Assembly (NCBI GenBank): GCA_937898715.1
Contig: CALEKA010000075.1
Span: forward strand, 1-17,549
DNA from: an uncultured Prevotella sp.
GTDB lineage: Bacteria; Bacteroidota; Bacteroidia; Bacteroidales; Bacteroidaceae
DNA length: 17,549 nucleotides
Direction: 5' to 3'
Shown: piece by piece, positions 12,684 to 17,549 of the stretch
Position numbering within the stretch: the first letter of the stretch is position 1
Layout: the number at the start of each line of letters is the position of its first letter
The notes under the pieces: model-generated
What the model was told of the DNA's origin: nothing
Databases searched by the model: none
What the model saw: only the letters and a program-made list of their open reading frames with translations
Made by a program: the position numbers and the translations under genes

Positions 12684-13985
12684 ATGCTTAAACGTAAGAT
12701 TATCAGAGAGTTAACAAAGTGGAAGAAAGAGGCTACAAATAAGGCTCTCCTTATAAAAGGAGCACGACAAGTAGGAAAGACCACCATTGTGCGACAATTT
12801 GCAAAGGAAAATTATAAGAATTTCATTGAGATAAATTTCGAGCAGATGCCTTTGGCAAAACAGGCGTTTGATGGAAATCTTGATGCCCGTAGTATTCTTA
12901 TAAACCTTTCCGTTATGGGGTATGGACCATTGGAGCCAGGCAAGACCTTGATATTTTTCGATGAGATACAATCTTGTCCTAATGCAAGAACTGCCATAAA
13001 GTTCTTAGTGGAAGACGGACAATATGATTACATTGAATCGGGATCGCTGTTAGGCATTAACTATAAGGATGTGTCATCATATCCCGTGGGATTTGAGCAT
13101 GAACTATGTATGTACCCACTTGATTTTGAGGAGTTTCTATGGGCTTGCAATATTGGCGAAGAGGTGATTGAAATGTTGAGAAATTGTTATACCAATCTGT
13201 GTCCAGTTCCCGATTTCCTTCATCAGCAGATAATGGAGCGATATAGACAGTACTTGATTGTGGGAGGTATGCCAGAAGTTGTGGCGACCTACTTATCCAA
13301 TGAAGATTTTAACAAAACTATTACCAATCAAAAGGATATCCTTACAGGCTATCGCAACGATATTTCTAAATATGCTGGAAAAGACAAGCTATTGGTGAAA
13401 TCCATATTTGATGCTATACCCGGGCAATTAAGCAAACAAGATAAACGCTTTGTTCTCGCATCAATAGAGAAAAATGCATCGCTTCGTAAATATGGAGCTC
13501 CAACCCAGTGGATAGTAGATGCGGGTATGGCATACTATTCCTTCAATGTGGGGGCATTTGAACTGCCATTCCCGAGTCATGAAAATCTAAGACTGTATAA
13601 ATTATTCTTTGTCGACAGCGGGCTGATGTGTGCAATGATGCTCAACAATATACAAGCCAAAGTGTTGACTGGTGATATATTTGTAAACGAGGGTGCTATT
13701 GCTGAAAACTATGTAGCAGGAGAGTTGGTTAAGCATGGCATATCGTTGAACTATTACGACAGAAAGAGTAAACATGAACTTGACTTTGTATTTCCAGAAG
13801 GTAATAAAATATCTATTATAGAAGTAAAGTCGGGTAAAGATTACAAAAAGCATCCTTCACTCGATATGGCTCAAAGTATGTTTGCCGATAAGATATACCG
13901 TAGAATCGTCATGAGTGGTAACAATGTTGAACGTGAAGATGGCACATTGTATCTTCCCTTTTATATGAGCATGTTTATACGATAA
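12684..13985 (+). CDS. AAA ATPase with C-terminal DUF4143 domain
   Basis: A 433-aa protein of the large and poorly understood AAA/DUF4143 group common in Bacteroidetes. Walker A is GARQVGKTT (26-34, K32), Walker B LIFFDEIQ (89-96, D93-E94), followed by the family motif YIESGSLLG (116-124, a sensor-like position) and PLDFEEFLWA. The C-terminal part carries HELDFVF (D367) and IIEVKSGKDYKKHPSL (E380, K382), spaced like a PD-(D/E)xK nuclease core, so a nuclease function is possible but not shown. ATG at 12684 fits the family start and directly follows the repeat array, which suggests self-regulation. Codons are much more A/T-rich than in mutS, a sign of separate acquisition. Followed by a strong terminator, so it is a single-gene unit. 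Confidence 0.88.
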   Translation: MLKRKIIRELTKWKKEATNKALLIKGARQVGKTTIVRQFAKENYKNFIEINFEQMPLAKQAFDGNLDARSILINLSVMGYGPLEPGKTLIFFDEIQSCPNARTAIKFLVEDGQYDYIESGSLLGINYKDVSSYPVGFEHELCMYPLDFEEFLWACNIGEEVIEMLRNCYTNLCPVPDFLHQQIMERYRQYLIVGGMPEVVATYLSNEDFNKTITNQKDILTGYRNDISKYAGKDKLLVKSIFDAIPGQLSKQDKRFVLASIEKNASLRKYGAPTQWIVDAGMAYYSFNVGAFELPFPSHENLRLYKLFFVDSGLMCAMMLNNIQAKVLTGDIFVNEGAIAENYVAGELVKHGISLNYYDRKSKHELDFVFPEGNKISIIEVKSGKDYKKHPSLDMAQSMFADKIYRRIVMSGNNVEREDGTLYLPFYMSMFIR

Positions 13986-14013
13986 TGCAACAATTCTATC
14001 CCTAAAAAAAGAA

Positions 14014-14059
14014 CAAGTCCAAGAGACGGCAATTAATCATTGCTCGCTTCTTGGACTTG
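14014..14059 (+). terminator. Terminator after the ATPase/DUF4143 gene
   Basis: CAAGTCCAAGA (14014-14024) pairs perfectly with TCTTGGACTTG (14049-14059), with an inner stem GCAAT/ATTGC (14029-14033/14039-14043). A T-rich stretch (TGTTTCGTTGCTTCCTTTT) follows. It starts 28 bp past the stop. Confidence 0.85.
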
Positions 14060-14160
14060 CTGTTTCGTTGCTTCCTTTTATCACCCTGACAGATTTCAAG
14101 CAAATTTGACTCTGCTCCATAGGGCTTAACGAAGAGGTTCATAGAATCCCCATTATCACC

Positions 14161-14207
14161 TATTCCCTCTCTACAGCTTCTTTCCAGCAGTAGAGAGGGG
14201 ATAATTT
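14161..14207. terminator. Second hairpin terminator, between convergent genes
   Basis: TATTCCCTCTCTAC (14161-14174) pairs with GTAGAGAGGGGATA (14190-14203), 14 bp with one wobble, around a 15-nt loop; ATTTTCG follows on the plus strand. It lies between the convergent ATPase and HTH-like genes and may serve either, though the T-run favours the plus strand. The remainder of 13986-14268 has no gene that I can see. Confidence 0.65.
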
Positions 14208-14268
14208 TCGTAAAAAAACGTGCAAGCCGCTATGCATACTGGCGGTAAAGTCTTGATACGTAAATAAG

Positions 14269-14883
14269 CTATTTTACCCCCCCATTTTCTTGCGCGTTGC
14301 TCTCAGAATTGTCGTTATTTTTATCCTTTATGCTGAATTTGATGCCCTTATTCAGTCCTGCGCGATAACAAAGATTATCTTTTCCACCATGCGAGAGCTT
14401 ATACAGACTAAGCACTTCATTTTCGATAAAAGCATCACATGAGAACATATCGCCTACATCGAGTTTAGAATTTCGGTTCTCTATCACCTTGAATCGTTTG
14501 TCACCTAAATAGCGAAACACACACTCTCGATCGGGCAACCAACTTACAGTAATTTCGTCGCCTTCGTCTAAATCTTCAGCATAGCATCCCGTGCCAAAAA
14601 ACAGTTCACTCGAATTCCCCTCAGCACGTGCACGTCGCTCGCATCGCTTACAAAAGAGTTTGTAGCTCTTATAGTTAATCGCCTCAGCTATAAGGTTCAG
14701 CGTATGCATACTCGGGTTGCACTGCTGATCTGTGACAACGCCCCAAAGCCGCTTCAGCGTAGTAGGGCTTATCGTCTCATGCGTCTTCTTAAAAATAAGC
14801 TCGCTCAGCGCTACGAAATCGCGATGTCGGTCCATCTTCAATCCCGTGATGTGCCTCACTTCTTTCAGTAATTCTTCTTGCAT
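14269..14883 (-). CDS. HTH-like DNA-binding protein, Bacteroidetes type, function unknown
   Basis: A 204-aa soluble protein. Residues about 22-80 read DFVALSELIFKKTHETISPTTLKRLWG...TLNLIAEAINYKSYKLFCK. This pattern of short helices with ISxxTLKRLWG resembles the XRE-like N-terminal domain found on many uncharacterised Bacteroidetes proteins, so DNA binding is a reasonable inference. Residues about 100-170 look like a beta-rich domain (GDEITVSWLPDRECVFRYLGDKRFKVIENRNSKLDVGDMFSC...), and the tail is acidic/polar. No catalytic motif was recognised. It is divergent from the 330-aa gene across a 217-bp gap, so it may regulate that gene and itself. A possible -7 box TAATTTTG lies upstream on the minus strand, without a clear -33 element. 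Confidence 0.7.
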   Translation of the reverse strand: MQEELLKEVRHITGLKMDRHRDFVALSELIFKKTHETISPTTLKRLWGVVTDQQCNPSMHTLNLIAEAINYKSYKLFCKRCERRARAEGNSSELFFGTGCYAEDLDEGDEITVSWLPDRECVFRYLGDKRFKVIENRNSKLDVGDMFSCDAFIENEVLSLYKLSHGGKDNLCYRAGLNKGIKFSIKDKNNDNSESNAQENGGVK

Positions 14884-15100
14884 ATGCTTTCCTATTAATA
14901 AATATTCCTTAGCACAAATCCTTATACTATTTCTGCTGCAAAATTAAACAAATTAAATAGATAATAAGAACCATTTTGAAATAGGAAAAAAAGGACAAGA
15001 GGAAAGTGGGGAGAATGCTATATATTTGCAAACGTAAGTAAGGTACAATCTTAAATATACTTTTGCTAAGAAATCATATTTACATAAATACATAAACGTT
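14884..15100. promoter_or_regulatory. Divergent intergenic region with candidate promoters
   Basis: A/T-rich spacer of 217 bp between divergent genes. On the plus strand TATATTTG at 15021-15028 fits the -7 consensus and would give a leader of about 65 nt for the 330-aa gene; the TTTG expected about 20 nt upstream is absent. On the minus strand TAATTTTG (complement of 14938-14945) is a weaker candidate for the HTH-like gene. Confidence 0.45.
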
Positions 15101-16093
15101 ATGAAACTTAATGTAGTTCAGTTCCTTCATCCAAGTGGAGAGCATGGCGTTGATGACAGGAAAAAGATGATTAAGTACTGGAATCAAGGGCCACACAAGC
15201 GAAAGTTTATGAAAGTGCAGGGTCAGTATGTGACTGATCAAGGCACACTTTCGGAACAAATGTCACTCCTATTTTGGGGCGAGTGGGAACCTAATTCTCA
15301 CGTAGTTGAGACATTCACCCCTGCCAACAAGTTATGGCCTCGCTATCTGCATGAACCCTATTTGCCATCAAGTAAGCATGCAGCCATATCGCCTTCTGCT
15401 TCTGCTCCGACTCCATGCAAAGGGTCTTGTAGTGAAATCATGAAGAAACCCAAGGGTGGTTGTTCAACTGATTGGGACAACGATTGTTGCCAGAATACCG
15501 ATCCTTTCGTTTTTGGCGAAGCGTTTATCTATAGCCTCTGTCAGCAGTGGAAAAAGGATACAAAAGGATGCTTGCATACAACGTATCTAAGCCGGTTGCC
15601 CGTTGGTAGCCTCATCCTTTTCGGCTCGAAAGTGACACTTGATACGGGAACCACCACAGAAGAAGCTTTTGCTCTTGATACTGTCTTCGTAGTAGGTGAG
15701 AGTCGTCCTTACACCATTAAAAGCTACAAAAATGATTTGAATGGCTTTATACCCAAAGACTACGGCTACATCATGGGATTTGACCACGCACGAGGTGCAG
15801 GAGTGGGCATAAGCATAAGATGCTACAAGGGCGCCACACCATCGAATCCCGTGAATGGCATGTACAGCTTCTCACCTTGCCAAGAGGCTGATCCGAATGG
15901 AGGAAAGTCTTTCCAGAAAGTGTTGATTCGGAACTCTGATGGTTTAGGCAGTTATATCAATGTGTGTCTTACGCAAGGCTCAAAAGGTAAAATTGCAATA
16001 CCCGAGAGTGAAGCCCATGAAGTGTGGACAAAAATTTGCGAGATTGTTGAAAAACAAGGCTGCTTGAAAGGTGTTAATTTTCAATACAAATAA
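15101..16093 (+). CDS. Conserved uncharacterised 330-aa cysteine-rich protein
   Basis: I do not recognise a named family with confidence. The chain has striking motif-like blocks: HPSGEH at 10-15, YWNQGPHKRKF at 26-36, LLFWGEWEPNS at 56-66, RYLHEPY at 81-87, QNTDPFVFGEAF at 131-142, LPVGSLILFGSK at 166-177 and FALDTVFVVGE at 190-200. Similar HPGxEH / FWGEWEP / TDPFVFG blocks are in my memory of hypothetical proteins scattered in diverse bacteria, without assigned function. It has 12 cysteines, five clustered at 106-130 (C106, C110, C121, C129, C130), possibly a metal site. No signal peptide or membrane helix, so probably cytoplasmic. The ATG at 15101 starts right before the first block. The membrane protein gene follows 53 bp later on the same strand, a likely operon, with a HTH-like gene divergent upstream. 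Confidence 0.75.
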   Translation: MKLNVVQFLHPSGEHGVDDRKKMIKYWNQGPHKRKFMKVQGQYVTDQGTLSEQMSLLFWGEWEPNSHVVETFTPANKLWPRYLHEPYLPSSKHAAISPSASAPTPCKGSCSEIMKKPKGGCSTDWDNDCCQNTDPFVFGEAFIYSLCQQWKKDTKGCLHTTYLSRLPVGSLILFGSKVTLDTGTTTEEAFALDTVFVVGESRPYTIKSYKNDLNGFIPKDYGYIMGFDHARGAGVGISIRCYKGATPSNPVNGMYSFSPCQEADPNGGKSFQKVLIRNSDGLGSYINVCLTQGSKGKIAIPESEAHEVWTKICEIVEKQGCLKGVNFQYK

Positions 16094-16146
16094 CTTGTGG
16101 CTGGTATAAATCTCTAACGTAATCTTATTAAAGATCGAATACGACT

Positions 16147-16845
16147 ATGAGTGAGAATAATGGTACTAAGATGAAAGATGACGAAGAAATGCAACAAGAG
16201 ATGGAGTTGCAACTGCATGAACAATATGCAGTAAATAATAATTCAAATATGGGCAGTGTAATAACACTGCTTGTAGCAATGCTCGCATCTGTTAGTGGAT
16301 ATGGTTATGTTTACATACATTGTATAACTGCTTTCTCAAGTGATTGGGGTAATTTTTGTGCAAGCCAAGATACTTTCTATATGGATGCATTGCTCGTGAC
16401 AGCTATCGCGACTATAATCGTTTTACTAATTATGGCATATCTCTGCGTTTCAATAGGGTGTAGGCAGAGAATGGAACAATTTGTAACATATGCCATAAGG
16501 AATGAGTACTATAGAAAAGAGGAAGACAAGTACAATAGAATATTCCCGAAGAGTTATACTCCTTTTGATAAAAGAGGATGGGATATTGTACAATCTCCAT
16601 ATATAGAATTGATATGGTGCATAAGAGTGATAATGATTGCGATCGTTTTAAGTTTGTTATTGAGATTACCAATAGTTAATATTGATATGAAAACTCTTAT
16701 GTTGTTTTTCTTAATAGTGACCATTATTATAGCATTCATAATCCTTTTTAGTAAGGATAGATTTTCATTTTTACACATGTGGAATGAAAAGATCAAAGAA
16801 AGAGAAGACTATTATAAATCACAAGGAAAAAGTAGTTTATTTTAA
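16147..16845 (+). CDS. Four-helix membrane protein of unknown function
   Basis: A 232-aa protein with an acidic, glutamine-rich cytoplasmic start (about 1-33), then four hydrophobic helices in two pairs: about 36-58 (GSVITLLVAMLASVSGYGY...), 80-104 (ALLVTAIATIIVLLIMAYL...), 157-177 and 181-205. Between the pairs is a charged segment with RQRMEQFVTYAIRNEYYRKEEDKYNRIFPK, and the C-terminus is again charged (EKIKEREDYYKSQGK). This suggests both large segments on the cytoplasmic side. No family recognised. It is very A/T-rich compared with the first 12 kb. Placement 53 bp after the 330-aa gene suggests joint expression; pairing of a soluble cytoplasmic protein with a membrane protein is seen in some defence or stress modules, but nothing here proves that. 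Confidence 0.78.
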   Translation: MSENNGTKMKDDEEMQQEMELQLHEQYAVNNNSNMGSVITLLVAMLASVSGYGYVYIHCITAFSSDWGNFCASQDTFYMDALLVTAIATIIVLLIMAYLCVSIGCRQRMEQFVTYAIRNEYYRKEEDKYNRIFPKSYTPFDKRGWDIVQSPYIELIWCIRVIMIAIVLSLLLRLPIVNIDMKTLMLFFLIVTIIIAFIILFSKDRFSFLHMWNEKIKEREDYYKSQGKSSLF

Positions 16846-16873
16846 TAAATCTTCGAGTCCATTTGAAAAAGAG

Positions 16874-16889
16874 CCTTCAAAACAGAAGG
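16874..16889 (+). terminator. Weak hairpin after the membrane protein gene
   Basis: CCTTC (16874-16878) pairs with GAAGG (16885-16889), flanked by a possible outer TTGAA/TTCAA pairing. There is no clean T-run. It is the only dyad I see in the 202-bp A/T-rich gap (16846-17047), where I also find no clear promoter for the next gene. Confidence 0.3.
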
Positions 16890-17047
16890 TGTTCAAAATG
16901 CTTACAATTTAAAACTAAAAAGTATAAAAAGAATTGTTCTGGATGCAGTAATTGGCATTTACAAGTCTATTTTCTGATATATAACTTTTAAATTGATAGT
17001 ATTTTAACTTTTTCAAGTGGACTCATGAATAAATTTCTAAGAAAAAT

Positions 17048-17549
17048 ATGAAGAATAAAAGAAACTCAATAAGCATATACCATGCTTTAATGTTTATAGT
17101 ACTCCTATTGGGATTTCCTTCTTTAGGTTATGCTAGTGGATATTATTATTATAATAACGTGAAGTATCTCATAGATGATTATAATGCTGCCTTTCTTCAT
17201 GTGAAGGGTCCTTCTAAAGAAGGGATTTCTGGAGATCTGGTAATCCCAGAATATGTAAATGGACGCAGAGTAATTAGTATAAGTAATAACGCTTTTTTTC
17301 GTTGTACAGGTCTGACTTCCGTCACTATCCCCAAAAGTGTAAGTTTAATAGAATTTGGGGCTTTTAGTGGTTGTACAGGTCTGACTTCCGTCACTATCCC
17401 CGAAGGTGTAACTTCAATATATGAAGAAACCTTTAGTGGTTGTACAGGTCTGACTTCCGTCACTATCCCCGAAGGTGTAACTTCAATACGTAGAGAAGCC
17501 TTTAGTGGTTGTACAGGTCTGACTTCCGTCACTATCCCCGAAAGTGTAA
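17048..17549 (+). CDS. BspA-like leucine-rich-repeat surface protein, 5' part
   Basis: The reading frame opens at ATG 17048 and is still open at the window edge (167 codons visible). The protein starts MKNKRNSISIYHALMFIVLL, a signal peptide probably cleaved after GYASG or near it. A short region follows with YYYYNNVKYLIDDYNAAFLHVKG and SGDLVIPEYVNGRRVISI, then Treponema/BspA-type LRRs of 23 residues with consensus FSGCTGLTSVTIPEGVTSI. Four repeats are visible, with TGTACAGG landmarks at 17303, 17372, 17441 and 17510, exactly 69 bp apart. BspA-like proteins of oral and gut Bacteroidales and spirochaetes are surface adhesins that bind host proteins or other bacteria. The final TAA of the window is not in this frame. 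Confidence 0.9.
   Translation, partial: MKNKRNSISIYHALMFIVLLLGFPSLGYASGYYYYNNVKYLIDDYNAAFLHVKGPSKEGISGDLVIPEYVNGRRVISISNNAFFRCTGLTSVTIPKSVSLIEFGAFSGCTGLTSVTIPEGVTSIYEETFSGCTGLTSVTIPEGVTSIRREAFSGCTGLTSVTIPESV
17303..17549 (+). repeat. 69-bp coding tandem repeat in the LRR gene
   Basis: Four units at a strict 69-bp period. The stretch from TTTAGTGGTTGTACAGG to the following ACTTCAATA, about 57 bp, is identical between the second and third units, and variation is confined mostly to the four codons just before the conserved AF/TF pair. The array continues beyond the window. Confidence 0.92.

Noticed and set aside
12684..13985. The AAA/DUF4143 gene as half of a toxin-antitoxin pair
   Set aside because: It stands alone between a repeat array and a strong terminator; no small partner gene is adjacent.
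17197..17532. Minus-strand frame encoding a TEVRPVQPLKA repeat protein
   Set aside because: It is the mirror of the 69-bp LRR repeats; the plus strand has a signal peptide and BspA-type LRRs.

Overview
This window reads as chromosomal DNA of a Bacteroidales bacterium, most likely from the Prevotella/Bacteroides group. The evidence is the gene families and their order (ftsX - DUF3098 - uppP, FloA, a Bacteroides-type sialidase, a BspA-like leucine-rich-repeat protein), the lack of Shine-Dalgarno sites, and several good matches to the Bacteroidetes promoter (TTTG, about 19-20 nt, then TAnnTTTG). No species can be named from the sequence alone.

Layout. (1) Positions 1-2738, minus strand: an envelope operon of ftsX, a DUF3098 membrane protein and uppP, driven by a clear promoter at 2708-2738. 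A nested array of four REP-like palindromes lies inside the operon between ftsX and DUF3098. (2) Positions 2739-3619: gene-free DNA with an inverted REP pair, a 22-bp tandem repeat and the floA promoter. (3) Positions 3620-4627: floA (flotillin-like). (4) Positions 4638-5586: a REP-associated tyrosine transposase (RAYT) gene flanked by its own REP palindromes. Each palindrome adjoins a second hairpin whose stem differs between copies but whose apex (GGCATC or GGCATCGAGC) is kept. (5) Positions 5643-8486: a large secreted sialidase with five Asp boxes, closed by a strong terminator. (6) Positions 8640-12399: upp, tRNA-Arg(CCU) and mutS. (7) Positions 12419-13985: a 19-bp tandem repeat, a solo REP, then four palindromes spaced exactly 33 bp apart leading up to the start codon of an AAA ATPase/DUF4143 gene. 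(8) Positions 14269-16845: an accessory block of a HTH-like gene, divergent from a conserved uncharacterised 330-aa protein followed by a four-helix membrane protein. (9) Position 17048 to the edge: the 5' part of a secreted BspA-like LRR gene with a 69-bp coding repeat.

The core genes (envelope lipid recycling, division, pyrimidine salvage, mismatch repair) are conventional. The novelty is in the DNA between them. Two REP families (A beside the RAYT, B in seven copies elsewhere) share one hairpin scaffold with a paired stem substitution. The RAYT/REP/variable-hairpin locus and the 33-bp-phased palindrome array are the strongest candidates for undescribed systems. The 14269-16845 block is a secondary candidate, because its function cannot be read from the sequence.
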